A stretch of 64,000 nucleotides of DNA from Agromyces sp. Soil535 (GCF_001428255.1 NZ_LMRW01000011.1:1-64000), one strand, 5' to 3'; shown: positions 52,198 through 61,441, counted from the first letter of the stretch. Translations and numbers: made by a program. Notes: generated by a model not told the origin, from the letters alone.

Positions 52198-52524
52198 TCA
52201 TGCGGCACCGCTGGTACCGGGGATCCGGGTGGGTACGTCGACCCAAGGGATGATGTTGGGCCGTGCTCGGGTGATCATCTGTTCGCGGCGCTGCTGCTCT
52301 AGCTCGACGTGGCTCGGGCCGATCGAGACGGCGGTCGGGTTCGCAATACGGCACCAGTAGTCGACATCCTTCCGAGCGTCGGCGAGCTCGGCTTCGAGGG
52401 CCGCGATGGCGTCAGCGTTGCGGCGGTTGCGGTCCTTGAAGTCGTCCAGCGCGTCGGCGTAGCCGACGGCGTAGAGGTGGACCTGCTCGGGGTCGAGGGC
52501 CGTGAGGTCGATCGTCAGCATCAT
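52198..52524 (-). CDS. Hypothetical coiled-coil protein, 108 residues
   Basis: Not recognised. The central helix (LDDFKDRNRRNADAIAALEA and following) is a probable coiled coil. The start has two ATG codons with AAGGGGAG just upstream. It is part of the same short minus-strand operon as NrdH2. Confidence 0.55.
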   Translation of the reverse strand: MMLTIDLTALDPEQVHLYAVGYADALDDFKDRNRRNADAIAALEAELADARKDVDYWCRIANPTAVSIGPSHVELEQQRREQMITRARPNIIPWVDVPTRIPGTSGAA

Positions 52525-52536
52525 GCTCCCCTTCGT

Positions 52537-52800
52537 TCAGGCGGCGCGGCCGATGAGTTCGGTGGCGAGTTCGTCGATCTTGTCGGGGCGGAATCCGGAC
52601 CAGTGCTGGTCTCCTGCAATGACGACCGGCGCCTGCAGGTAGCCGAGCTCTTTCACCTGCTCGAGGGCTTGCTCATCGGTTGAGAGGTCGACGACGATGT
52701 AGTCGATGCCCTTGGCGTCGAGTGCTCGATACGTCGCGTTGCATTGCACGCATGACGGCTTCGTGAAGACCGTGACCGTGATCTGTTCCATGGTGTTCAT
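52537..52800 (-). CDS. nrdH: NrdH-type glutaredoxin-like redoxin, second copy
   Basis: This 87-residue protein has VFTKPSCVQCNATYRALDAK with the CVQC redox pair and HWSGFRPDKI near the end. GGAGGAG lies just before the ATG; the long upstream frame is unsupported. It is similar to, but not identical with, the NrdH at 34623, so the element carries two. No ribonucleotide reductase is nearby. Confidence 0.85.
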   Translation of the reverse strand: MNTMEQITVTVFTKPSCVQCNATYRALDAKGIDYIVVDLSTDEQALEQVKELGYLQAPVVIAGDQHWSGFRPDKIDELATELIGRAA

Positions 52801-52840
52801 GAGCTCCTCCTTCGAGAGATTCCTGCTGTGCTGTGGGTGA

Positions 52841-53041
52841 GGGCGGTGCCATCGATTCGATAAATGGAATGCCCTCCGGGTGGGTGTGGGAGTCAAGGGG
52901 TTGAGCCACGCCCTGCCTGCATGGTCTTGGTGCAGAGGAGCGGAGCTCCTTCCCTCACCATCAGTGGGCTGCGTGAGCGACGCCCCTTGACTCCCACACC
53001 CACCCGGAGTACTCCGCCTTGGCGGATCGAGGGCACCGCCC
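52841..53041. repeat. Long imperfect inverted repeat with 27-base perfect core
   Basis: The left core at 52874-52900 and right core at 52983-53009 are perfect complements (starting CTCCGGGTGGG). Outer arms at 52841-52855 and 53027-53041 pair with one mismatch. The loop between the cores is 82 bases. Confidence 0.85.
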
Positions 53042-53379
53042 CCCGCGCGCCTGGCGTGCGTCGCGCCCTTGGGCGCGAGGAGAAACCGCCTGGCCTCCGG
53101 CCGGTCGATCGTTGGCTTGCCGGCGCCGGCCGAAGGCTCACCCTGGGGTGTGATGGGCCGTCCATCGCTGTGTGCAGGTCCGACCGAGCTCTGCGAGGAA
53201 GGAGCTGTGCACGGTGGAGGCGGGTCATGCCGTCGCGGCCGACCCCAGGTACCAGGTCGTGGTTGTCCACCTGTGGGCAGGCCAGCCCGAAGGAAGTAGC
53301 TGGGTTGTCCACAGGTGGTCAATCACCCCGTGTCGGAGCCGGATTCGGCGGGAAGTCTGGGCCGCGCTTGCGCGGGCTG

Positions 53380-53437
53380 GGGGAGTGGTGAGGGGGCTCC
53401 GTCCCCCTCGCGGGTCGCCCCGGTAGGGGCGGCCCAC
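53380..53437. repeat. GC-rich repeat element, copy 1
   Basis: A block GGGAGTGGTGAGGGGGC followed by CGCCCCGGTAGGGGCGGC. A diverged copy is at 55746-55804. Both lie downstream of minus-strand genes. Confidence 0.6.
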
Positions 53438-53451
53438 AGCACGAGGGAGAA

Positions 53452-53492
53452 GCCGGTCGGTCCGAGCGGGGGAGTTGCTCGGACCGACCGGC
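53452..53492 (-). terminator. Strong hairpin after the ParB-like gene
   Basis: Perfect 15-base arms (starting GCCGGTCGGTC) around an 11-base loop, 7 bases after the stop of the minus-strand ParB-like gene. No T-run is visible. Confidence 0.65.
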
Positions 53493-53499
53493 CGGGTCG

Positions 53500-54894
53500 T
53501 CAGGCGACCTCTGCCGTGTCTGGCTCGGGGTATCCGGCTGCGATGCGCTCGACCGGTGCGAGGTGGTAGCCCCACGCTTCGAGTTGCAGCAGGTATGCCT
53601 TGTCGGTCTCGTTCGGGGTGCGCCACGACTCGCGGCTGGTGCGGTTCTCACGGATTGCGAAGGCGATCGCGAGGTTCACGTGTCCGGCCGTGCGCGGGTC
53701 GTTCTCGACGTGGGCGGCGAGCCGCTTGGAGTCGGAGTACCCCTCGATGTTGAGCAGAGTCTGAGCCCCGCCGATGTAGTTGTTCACGTCGCTGGCGTGA
53801 CGGGTGAGGGTGATCGCGAGGAACTCGCCCGCGTCCTTGGGCAGCTGTTTCCGGGTCAGGAATTCGACCAGCCAGTCGATGCGCACCTTGGTGGCTGCGT
53901 CCCAGTTTTTGTTGTTCTCGATGAGTCGGCGGCGCTCGGCACGGCGCTGCTCCCGGGCGGCTTCCTGTTCTTCCTCCGGCAGCGACGAGACGTCGACCTT
54001 GGCGTTGCGGTGGCCCCATCGTGAGTGGTGCAGTTCGGGACGGATGCACACCGCACGCTGGTCGGTGCTCGGTTCACCGTCGCGGACTGAGACGCTGATG
54101 ATGATCGCGTTGCCGGGGCATCCGGTGTGCTGGTCGGCGTCAAGGCCGGGGCGGTCCTCTTCCTCTGGGCGGGCGTCGGTGAGCTGGTGGAGGTTGGTGT
54201 AGTCGTAGTCGTTCCGCTCCATGACGGTGAATCCGGCCTCGCGGAGTTCCTCGGCCGTGTGCTCCCACGCAGCCGAGATGATGCGCTCGTTGCGAAGCTT
54301 CTGCGTGACCCACGGCAGCTCGTCATCGTTGTACTGGAGGATCGTGCTGCAGGCCTCGGGGTCATCTTCGAACTCGACGAGTGCGAGCGCCATGTCGAGG
54401 CTGACCACCTCGTCGAGCGCAGCGCGTGCGACTTCCGATGCTGCGACGGTGACCGACGCCTGCACCCGGTCCTTGCGGGTGCCGGTGGCCTTGGCGATCT
54501 TCGCGACGCTGAGGCCTTCGAGTTCGAGCACCCGGTAGGCGTCGACTCGTTCGGTCTCGGTCATCTCGGCGCGTCGCTCGTTCTCGACGAGCTGGCCGAC
54601 GACGCGCTCAGCGACGGTGGCATCGGTCGCGTTCATGTAGACCGGGATGGTCGTGAGGCCGACCTCGCGGGCGGCGAGCACGCGGCGCTGCCCGTACCGG
54701 ATGTACACGGTTCCGTCGTCCGCGCGGCGACCGCTGACCGGCGTGACGACGCCGTTGCTGCGCACGGAGTCGAGGAACTCGTCATCAAGGACAACGGCTT
54801 GCTGGCGGATGTTCTCTTCGAGCACAACCTGCGTCGGGTCGATGTGCTCGACCTGCGCGATGGCAGGTGTGTGGGTGGTGATCGTGGTGGTCAC
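53500..54894 (-). CDS. ParB/RepB-type nuclease-like DNA-binding protein
   Basis: This 464-residue protein has the ParB-N domain: VEHIDPTQVVLEENIRQQ, then VYIRYGQRRVLAAREVG (the GxRR box, here GQRR) and VGQLVENERRAEMTETERVD, followed by an HTH (LSVAKIAKATGTRKDRVQAS). The C-terminal half is unrelated and Glu/Arg-rich. GTG start with AAAGGA upstream. ParB-like proteins of this long type in plasmids may act in transfer or maintenance; no ParA is adjacent. Confidence 0.8.
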   Translation of the reverse strand: MTTTITTHTPAIAQVEHIDPTQVVLEENIRQQAVVLDDEFLDSVRSNGVVTPVSGRRADDGTVYIRYGQRRVLAAREVGLTTIPVYMNATDATVAERVVGQLVENERRAEMTETERVDAYRVLELEGLSVAKIAKATGTRKDRVQASVTVAASEVARAALDEVVSLDMALALVEFEDDPEACSTILQYNDDELPWVTQKLRNERIISAAWEHTAEELREAGFTVMERNDYDYTNLHQLTDARPEEEDRPGLDADQHTGCPGNAIIISVSVRDGEPSTDQRAVCIRPELHHSRWGHRNAKVDVSSLPEEEQEAAREQRRAERRRLIENNKNWDAATKVRIDWLVEFLTRKQLPKDAGEFLAITLTRHASDVNNYIGGAQTLLNIEGYSDSKRLAAHVENDPRTAGHVNLAIAFAIRENRTSRESWRTPNETDKAYLLQLEAWGYHLAPVERIAAGYPEPDTAEVA

Positions 54895-54982
54895 AGTGGT
54901 TCCTTTCAATCGATGTAGTCTGGTGAGACCGGCCAGGAACCGTGGCAATTCCAGTGCTACGGGTCCCGGCCTTCGTCTCGTC

Positions 54983-55393
54983 TTAGTGGGACAGCAGTGC
55001 GGTGATCTTCGCGCCGTCGAGGGCGAACGCGCGGTTCGCTGCCGACCACGCGGAGGTCACGCGAGCGGCCTGCTCGTCGCTCAGACTGAGCGGCATTCCT
55101 CGCACGTCGGAGGCGATGAACAGGCCCGGGCCGCGAAGGATGCTCGCGCGGCCGACATGGGCAAGCATCAGCGACATGGTGTCGTTGATCGGCTTGCGAG
55201 GCTCACCGTTCACGAGCATCGACGCCTCATCATCGACGTAGAGTGACACTCCGCCGATGAACGGGACGGCGTCGTACCATCTGGCTGACAGGTGCCGGTA
55301 GATGTCCCGGCATACTGTCGTGGTGTCCGTTCCGTCGAGCTCAACGGACATGATCGTGCCCGCGGTATCGACCATCAGCGCTCTGGTTCTCAT
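54983..55393 (-). CDS. DUF3846-like protein
   Basis: This 136-residue protein (RALMVDTAGTIMSVELDGTD, GGVSLYVDDEASMLVNGEPR, PLNDTMSLML-like segment) has the pattern of DUF3846 proteins of actinobacterial plasmids and phages. The ATG follows AAGGGAAAA. A longer frame upstream spans the inverted-repeat region and is unsupported. Function unknown. Confidence 0.65.
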   Translation of the reverse strand: MRTRALMVDTAGTIMSVELDGTDTTTVCRDIYRHLSARWYDAVPFIGGVSLYVDDEASMLVNGEPRKPINDTMSLMLAHVGRASILRGPGLFIASDVRGMPLSLSDEQAARVTSAWSAANRAFALDGAKITALLSH

Positions 55394-55409
55394 CGTTCTT
55401 TTTCCCTTC

Positions 55410-55612
55410 TGGTGGGGGGTGGTTGACACGAAGAGCAAGAGCGGTGGGAGGAAGCGGAGTCCCCGCAGGGAGCGGTTGGCAGGAGAACTTTTCCGAGGAG
55501 GAGCCCGGAGCCTGCGGAGGGCGGGGGAACGGAAAAGTTCTCCGAAACTGCGACCGGAGGGGGCGCAGCTGACGAGCGCCGCTATGCTCAGCGGGTCAAC
55601 CACCCACCACCA
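55410..55612. repeat. Nested inverted repeats
   Basis: Outer arms at 55410-55427 and 55595-55612 (TGGTGG...GTTGAC type, 18 bases, one mismatch) enclose inner perfect 14-base arms GGAGAACTTTTCCG at 55482-55495 and its complement at 55530-55543. Confidence 0.85.
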
Positions 55613-55745
55613 GACGGGAAAGACCTCCCGGCCGAAGGCCGGGAGGTCAGTGCAGTGCCGGCCTTGGCCGGCTCCTCTTCCCCTTGAGTTCATGCCCAGG
55701 TGCGCATCGGATGACCGTGCACTCGTAGAGGTTGCGCTACGCCGC

Positions 55746-55804
55746 GGGGAGTGGTGAGGGGGCCGGGCGGCCCCTCACGCGGCGCCCCGGTGGGGGCGGC
55801 GCCC
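55746..55804. repeat. GC-rich repeat element, copy 2
   Basis: GGGGAGTGGTGAGGGGGC followed by CGCCCCGGTGGGGGCGGC, matching the element at 53380-53437. It directly follows the stop of the minus-strand methylase-helicase gene and may be its terminator. Confidence 0.6.
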
Positions 55805-55806
55805 AG

Positions 55807-58800
55807 TTACCATCCGATCTCGCGCCGCGGCGTTTGAGTGAGGCCGATTGTCGTGCTTTCCGTCGCCTGGTCCTCGGTCTGCAGAAGCCGTCGGGCGCGC
55901 ACGTCGATCGACTCAGTCTTGCGCTCGGGAGTCGCTGGCACGGGTGCTTCGGTCGTCGGTTCTGGTGCTGCTAGCTTTGCGAGTTCGGTGTTGACTCGGT
56001 CCAGCCGGCGCTGGGCTTCGCGGAGCTCCTCTTGGCGCTTAAATGGTTGACCCAGTTGCCGGTCGGCGTCGTCAAGTGACTGAGTGGCCTCAGCTCGCCG
56101 CCGTTCGGTGTCCGCGATCAGCCGGGGGATCGATGCGGTGCGATGCTCAAGCTGGCGGACCAGTCCGAGAGTCCCGGATCCGAACTCGTCACGCGGAATG
56201 TGCACAGCAGCACCCGGCACGTCGCGAAGCTCGACGACGACGGCCGGACGTCCTGCGATGCTCGTCGCCATCGCGTCGATGTCGAATCCGCCGAGGTTGC
56301 CGAGGTTGCCGAGTGGGCGTTCGACGTGCACCGGGAGGTACCTGATCTGTGTGCGCGCGGCCCAATCGGTGATCGCGGCCGCGGCATCCGCTCGCTTGCC
56401 GAACTCATGGCCGGCGACGGTCATCCGGAATCTGTCCTCGCTCGTATCGATCGCGCGCGGTTCGGCTACCTGGAGTGCGTCGAGCTCGACGTCGAGAAGT
56501 TCGAGGCGACGGGTCATGTGCTCCTTGGTGTGCACGAGGTTGGACTGATCGCGGTGCCATGCACGCTCGAGGCGCTGCAATTTGGCGACCTCGTTCGCGA
56601 CGGTGGACTGCTCGAGCAGCAAGGGATTGCCGGAAGCGAGCGCCTTCGTCTCGGCGGTCGAGAGGGCGGTGTCACCGATGTCCTCGATCTCTCGTACATC
56701 GAGGCGGCCACGCATGATCTGGGCGATGAATTTGGCTTTGCGCGATACGGTCTCCCACATGTAGCCGTCGAAGGAACCCTCGACGACGTATCGGTAGACT
56801 CCGACCTCATCGTTCTGGTTCAACTGTCGAACGATCCGGCCGTCTCGTTGTTCGACGTCGGCCGGTCGCCACGGGCAATCGACGTGGTGCAAGGCGACCG
56901 CTCGGGCCTGGACGTTCGTTCCCATGCCCATTCGACTCGTCGACCCGATCAGGACAGCGATGTGTCCGGAGCGTGCGGCGGCGAACATCCGCGCCTTCTC
57001 AGTGTCGTTGCGGGCCTCGTGGATGAATCGGATCTGCTCGGCCGGCACTCCGTGATCGGTGAGGCGCAGCCTGAGCTCGTCGTAGGCGTTCCATCGCTCG
57101 GCATTCGGTGTGCCGAGGTCACAGAAGAGCAGCTGCAGTGCACCTCTGTTGGGTGAGGGCTGCCCTGTCTCCTGGTCGATGTACTCGTTCTCGCGGTTCA
57201 CATGCCAGATGCGCGCGACGGTCGCGGCGACCTGGTCGAGTTTCGTCGTCGATGTCGGCACCGAGAGGGGGGACACCATGCGCATGTCGAGGGCGGCCTT
57301 TCGGCCGTCCGTGGTGACCTTGAGCATGTTGTCGACATCCGGGGTAACTCGGCGCTGCGCGATCGCATCGGCACGGTCGCCGAGGCCGGCGACGTAGCCC
57401 TGGAGCTCTGAGGATGGGGCGATCACGATGGTCTCAGGCAGTCGTTGGCCGTCTTCGCGCTGCCGAATCCTGGGGACCGGCAGGTTGAGATCTTCAGCGG
57501 TCTTCACGTCGGCGAAGACGTGCCACATGCGCAGCATCTCGGGCACATTCTGGAATGACGCGAACCGGGTCTTCATGCGGAATCGGCCGCCGGCGGCCGG
57601 GGCCATCTCCATCTCTGTGACCGTCTTGCCGAACGTCGCCGCCCACGCGTCGAACGCGAGCACGCCGGCGTCCTCGAGCAGGTCTGGCCGAAGGTAGCGC
57701 TGCATGACGTGCGCCTCGGTCACGCTGTTCGCAATCGGTGTCGCCGTCGCGACGGTGGCAACACGGGCACCGTGGCGGGCGCGGAGGTACTCGAGCTTCA
57801 TGAGCAGGTCGGTCGCGCGCGCGGCGCCCTCGATCTTCGCGTCGGGGATCGAGGAGATGGTCTTCAGGTTCTTGTAGTCGTGCATTTCGTCGACGACGAC
57901 GTAGTCGATGCCGGTGGACTCGAAGATTATGCCCGGATCGCGCGGCTGGTCGACCAGGCGCTTGTGCTGTTCCTCGGCTCTGGCGATCGCCTTCTCGATC
58001 TCCTTGATCGTCGACCGCATCTCGGGGTCAACTTTGTCGAGTGCGTCGCGGAGCGTCACGAGCTCGCGATCGATGAACTCCGACTCCGCGGCCGCCGATA
58101 GCGGGACCCGCTGGAAAGCGGTACGGGTCATGATGACTGCGTCCCAATCGTTCGCGGCGACCCGGGCGACGAACAGACGTCGCGCTTCACCGGCGAGGTC
58201 GTCGCTCGAGGCGGCGAGGATTCGTGCCTGCGGGTAGATCTGAAGCCACTCGCGGCCGAATTGCTCGAGCATGTGGTTCGGCACCACGACGACGGGCTTG
58301 GAGACCATGCCCATACGCTTGAGCTCCATCGTGCCCATGACCATCTCTGCGGTCTTGCCGGCACCGACAACGTGCGCGAGCAGCACTGAGGGCTCGGCCA
58401 GCATGCGGGCGACCGCCGCGCGCTGGTGCGGCCGCGGTGTGAAGCCTGCAGCCAGTCCTGGCAGGGTGAGGTGATCGCCGTCGCCGGTGTAGTCCCGGAG
58501 CACGATCGAGTTGAAGCGGCGGTTATACTCGGCCGCGAGCTCACGGGCCCGCTCCGGGTTCTCCCATACCCACTCGCCGAACCGCTCCTGCATGAGCTCG
58601 GCCTTCTCTTGAGCGGCCGCGGTCTCGGTCGGGTTCAGCACCATGCGAGTGGAGCCATCGTCCTTGATCTCGTCCTCGACACGGATCGGTGCTTGCGAGA
58701 GGACAGATTGGGCGATGTCGATCGCAGACCGCCGGCCGGTGCCCCATTCGCTGGTAGCGCGGACGGAATGGCGGTTGCCCTTCACGGTCCACTTCGCCGG

Positions 58801-60843
58801 CAGGGGATTCTCGACGGTGATCGAACGGTCGGCGAGGATATCGCGGAGGAACTCCCGATGCACCTCGGGGCTGATCCAGACTGCGCCCATGCGAGCCTGG
58901 ATCTCGTCGGCACGAATCTCGGGCGGCATGACTCGCTCGAGCGCGGTGACGTTGACCCGGTAGCGGTCATCGTCGGCGGCCGCGGTGCGTGCAGCGTCGA
59001 GCTTCTGGCGTACGTTGCCCGAGAGGTATTCGGCGGAATGGATCAGCCCGCCGGCGGGGGAGTCGTAGACGAGCTCGCCGAGATGGCGACGTGCCTCCGG
59101 CTCGGAGGTGCCAAGTAGGTGCGCGATTATCCGCAGCTCGACGCGGCCGGTCTGGTCCAGACTCATCGCGACGGCCTCGGCGGGAGTGTCAGCGCCGTCG
59201 CGAATCGTTCGTGGCACGACGACGCGTTTCTGCAACAGAGCCGCCGGCGCTGCGGTCTGGTCGGCATCGTCGAAGCGCTCGAGTGCGAGGACGAGCGCGC
59301 CCCGCGGGTCTCGGCGGAGCAGCCGCACCGCGGTAGGCGTGATCCGGGCAGTCCCGGGCTCCCCAGTCTCAGGGTCGACGCGGCCGGTCGAGCGGAGCGA
59401 GTACCGGTTGATCGGGCCATAGCGGGCGACGTATCGCTGCCAGTCGAGGCGGAGGCCACTCCGGGCGTGCTCGAGCTCGTCTGTGTCGTCTCGTTCGACA
59501 GACTCCCGATCGAGCAGCGCTGCGGCCTGGTCCCGCAGACCGAGCAGGGTGCGCAGTTCGGCGGCCGCGGTCTTCGGTACCTTCAGCGGTTCGAGACCGC
59601 CGGCCTGCACGAGTGCGAAGTCAGCGCGGCCGTCTGGAAGGATCGTGCCGTCCCAGTGCTGTTCTGGGGCCGGTCGGTACTCGGCCTTCTGTGCGATGCT
59701 CGACACGCTACGAGGCGCGCCAAGCAGCCGGTGCTCCTCGGCGTCCGCGATCACTCCATCGAGCGCGCTACGCAGTCGGGCCGGCGTCTCGTGGAGGTCA
59801 CCGGCCGCGACGTGCAAGGTCTCCGCTCCGTACATGCCGGTGCCGACGTGGAGTTCACCGAGGATGTTCTCGGGCCGGGTGTCGAAGTAAGAATTGAGCT
59901 TCACCAGGTGCCCGTCGATCTGCCGGGCCGTGACTGTCTCCCACAGTACCGAGGCTGGCGGGACGCCGGGGTCGCGACGGCGGAAGACGACGAGGTCAGT
60001 CACAGCTTCCGTGCCGGCGGCGCGACGGTGCGCACCGGAGGGCAGCCGGACGGCGCCGACGAGGTCAGCAAGCTGGTTCATCTCGCGCCTTGCGGCCGGA
60101 TTTTGAGCGTCGAGGGTGTACCTCGACGTGAGGACCGCGACAAGACCGCCAGGTCGGGTCAGCTCGAGGGACTTAATGATGAAGTGATTGTGCAGAGCAT
60201 GCCCGCCGCGGTTGTGGGTCGGGTCATGGAGCACGACGTCGGCAAACGGCACGTTCCCGACGACAGCGTCGAAGTGACCAGTCGGGAAGCGGGTGTCGGC
60301 GAACGACTCTGCCCTGATGGTGGCGTGCGGGTAGATGGCCTTCGAGATCGCCGCGGTGACCTGGTCGAGCTCGACGCCCGTCATCCGGGCGTGCTCAGGC
60401 GCGAGTCCCACGAATGTGCCGGCGCCAGATCCCGGCTCGAGGACGTCGCCGCCGGCGAACCCGAGCCGGCCGAGCGCACCCCATGTCGCTGCGACGTACG
60501 CGGGATCGGTGTAGTGCGCGTTCAGCGTCGTGCGGCGTGCCTGTGCCCATTCCTTGTCGTCGAGCAGCTCTCGCAGCTCAGCGCGCTCAGCCGTCCACGC
60601 GTCCTTCGTATGGTCGAATACTTCGGGGAGTGCTCCCCAGCTCGACCACCGCGCGAGCACTGCCTTCTCTGGTGCCGTTGCAGACCGTCCCTCGTCCTCA
60701 ATCCGCCGCGATAGGCGGATCGCCTCGACATTCGCGGCGTAGCGAGCCTTCGCACCAGAGGGTGCAAGCAGCTCTTGCGATGCGGGCACGAACCGGGCCC
60801 CCGTCGATGCCCCAAGCTCGTGGTCGACGAGCTCGTCGACCAC
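55807..60843 (-). CDS. Giant N6-adenine methylase/SNF2-type helicase (DarB-like)
   Basis: This is a protein of about 1678 residues. The N-terminal methylase domain has motif I GDVLEPGSGAGTFVGLA near residue 134 and the NPPF-like VVGNVPFADVV near residue 196. The SF2 helicase has LAHVVGAGKTAEM near residue 829, VVVDEMHDYKNL near 983 and WRPADVEQRDGRIVRQ near 1325. The combination resembles phage P1 DarB and plasmid homologues, which protect incoming DNA from restriction. The frame stays open for 264 more codons upstream, through a gene in another frame. The GTG at 60843 is my best start; TTG at 60888 is possible. Confidence 0.78.
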   Translation of the reverse strand: MVDELVDHELGASTGARFVPASQELLAPSGAKARYAANVEAIRLSRRIEDEGRSATAPEKAVLARWSSWGALPEVFDHTKDAWTAERAELRELLDDKEWAQARRTTLNAHYTDPAYVAATWGALGRLGFAGGDVLEPGSGAGTFVGLAPEHARMTGVELDQVTAAISKAIYPHATIRAESFADTRFPTGHFDAVVGNVPFADVVLHDPTHNRGGHALHNHFIIKSLELTRPGGLVAVLTSRYTLDAQNPAARREMNQLADLVGAVRLPSGAHRRAAGTEAVTDLVVFRRRDPGVPPASVLWETVTARQIDGHLVKLNSYFDTRPENILGELHVGTGMYGAETLHVAAGDLHETPARLRSALDGVIADAEEHRLLGAPRSVSSIAQKAEYRPAPEQHWDGTILPDGRADFALVQAGGLEPLKVPKTAAAELRTLLGLRDQAAALLDRESVERDDTDELEHARSGLRLDWQRYVARYGPINRYSLRSTGRVDPETGEPGTARITPTAVRLLRRDPRGALVLALERFDDADQTAAPAALLQKRVVVPRTIRDGADTPAEAVAMSLDQTGRVELRIIAHLLGTSEPEARRHLGELVYDSPAGGLIHSAEYLSGNVRQKLDAARTAAADDDRYRVNVTALERVMPPEIRADEIQARMGAVWISPEVHREFLRDILADRSITVENPLPAKWTVKGNRHSVRATSEWGTGRRSAIDIAQSVLSQAPIRVEDEIKDDGSTRMVLNPTETAAAQEKAELMQERFGEWVWENPERARELAAEYNRRFNSIVLRDYTGDGDHLTLPGLAAGFTPRPHQRAAVARMLAEPSVLLAHVVGAGKTAEMVMGTMELKRMGMVSKPVVVVPNHMLEQFGREWLQIYPQARILAASSDDLAGEARRLFVARVAANDWDAVIMTRTAFQRVPLSAAAESEFIDRELVTLRDALDKVDPEMRSTIKEIEKAIARAEEQHKRLVDQPRDPGIIFESTGIDYVVVDEMHDYKNLKTISSIPDAKIEGAARATDLLMKLEYLRARHGARVATVATATPIANSVTEAHVMQRYLRPDLLEDAGVLAFDAWAATFGKTVTEMEMAPAAGGRFRMKTRFASFQNVPEMLRMWHVFADVKTAEDLNLPVPRIRQREDGQRLPETIVIAPSSELQGYVAGLGDRADAIAQRRVTPDVDNMLKVTTDGRKAALDMRMVSPLSVPTSTTKLDQVAATVARIWHVNRENEYIDQETGQPSPNRGALQLLFCDLGTPNAERWNAYDELRLRLTDHGVPAEQIRFIHEARNDTEKARMFAAARSGHIAVLIGSTSRMGMGTNVQARAVALHHVDCPWRPADVEQRDGRIVRQLNQNDEVGVYRYVVEGSFDGYMWETVSRKAKFIAQIMRGRLDVREIEDIGDTALSTAETKALASGNPLLLEQSTVANEVAKLQRLERAWHRDQSNLVHTKEHMTRRLELLDVELDALQVAEPRAIDTSEDRFRMTVAGHEFGKRADAAAAITDWAARTQIRYLPVHVERPLGNLGNLGGFDIDAMATSIAGRPAVVVELRDVPGAAVHIPRDEFGSGTLGLVRQLEHRTASIPRLIADTERRRAEATQSLDDADRQLGQPFKRQEELREAQRRLDRVNTELAKLAAPEPTTEAPVPATPERKTESIDVRARRLLQTEDQATESTTIGLTQTPRREIGW

Positions 60844-60851
60844 GTCGAGGG

Positions 60852-61421
60852 CTAGGGGTTGCTGAGGTCCGCCCCTGCCTTCATCCAAGCCTCGAACCGC
60901 TGATCCGCGGCGGCCGCCACGAGATCCTCCCGGTCGTTCCACACCTTCCTCGGCAGCTCCGCCTGCAGCATTTCCTGCAAGAAGCTCACTGGGAGCATCC
61001 ACCGGTTCGCGGTCTCCTCGAGCTCGTCCGCCAACGGCATCGTCTCCGCCATCCAGAAGGTCTCGACCCAATCGATGATCGCCTCGTCCATCGGCCGCAC
61101 CGCGTCCCACTCCTCCCGGAGCTCTGTTGGGCTCATTAACGCGGACGTCTCCGGAGGCAGGAACATTAGGTCCTGCTTCACCAGCTCTTCGGCCGTGATC
61201 CTCGCCGAGTTCAGCCTGGCCACCTTCTCCAAGTAGCTCTCGTCCGCGCTGTCCGTTCCCTGCAGCTTCTCCGTCGCTTGCTCGACCTGCTGGGCGATCT
61301 CCTCGCCCAGCCCCGAGAAGAACGTCTCGGGATCCTCGAGCGCCTGGTACCTCGAGGGGAGGTTCTTCAGCCAGTACTCCTGCGCCTCGCGGCCGTACGT
61401 GTTCATCATCGTCCCGATCAT
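60852..61421 (-). CDS. Hypothetical protein upstream of the methylase-helicase
   Basis: Not recognised. The 189-residue protein is acidic and helical (NTYGREAQEYWLKNLPSRYQ, FFSGLGEEIAQQVEQATEKL, a tryptophan-rich C-terminal third). The ATG at 61421 has GAGAGGA upstream; a second ATG is at 61409. Its stop is 8 bases before the methylase-helicase GTG. It is thus likely a co-expressed partner. Confidence 0.65.
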   Translation of the reverse strand: MIGTMMNTYGREAQEYWLKNLPSRYQALEDPETFFSGLGEEIAQQVEQATEKLQGTDSADESYLEKVARLNSARITAEELVKQDLMFLPPETSALMSPTELREEWDAVRPMDEAIIDWVETFWMAETMPLADELEETANRWMLPVSFLQEMLQAELPRKVWNDREDLVAAAADQRFEAWMKAGADLSNP

Positions 61422-61441
61422 TTCCAGAGTCCTCTCGCACG

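Larger units (their letters stand above)
52801..53451. other. Non-coding block with long inverted repeat and DnaA-box-like sites
   Basis: No convincing gene is present across this stretch; the only long frame is Arg/Gly-rich. It contains a 27-base perfect inverted repeat, an outer 15-base arm pair, TTGTCCACA at 53305-53313 (a standard actinobacterial DnaA box) and TTGTCCACC at 53263-53271. It could be a plasmid origin or a transfer/regulatory site. Confidence 0.5.
55394..55806. other. Non-coding region with nested inverted repeats and hairpins
   Basis: It holds the outer/inner inverted repeat pair, a 12-base perfect hairpin (arms at 55622-55633 and 55637-55648), a GCCGGCC/GGCCGGC stem near 55658, and repeat copy 2. 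No gene is supported. Confidence 0.6.

Noticed and set aside
52864..53391. 175-codon plus-strand frame in the repeat block
   Set aside because: It runs through the inverted repeat, is Arg/Pro/Gly-rich, and has no ribosome-binding site; treated as non-coding.
55394..55693. N-terminal extension of the DUF3846-like frame
   Set aside because: It covers nested inverted repeats and hairpins; a good start with ribosome-binding site lies at 55393.
59119..60714. 531-codon plus-strand frame
   Set aside because: Antisense to the methylase-helicase, whose motifs are intact.
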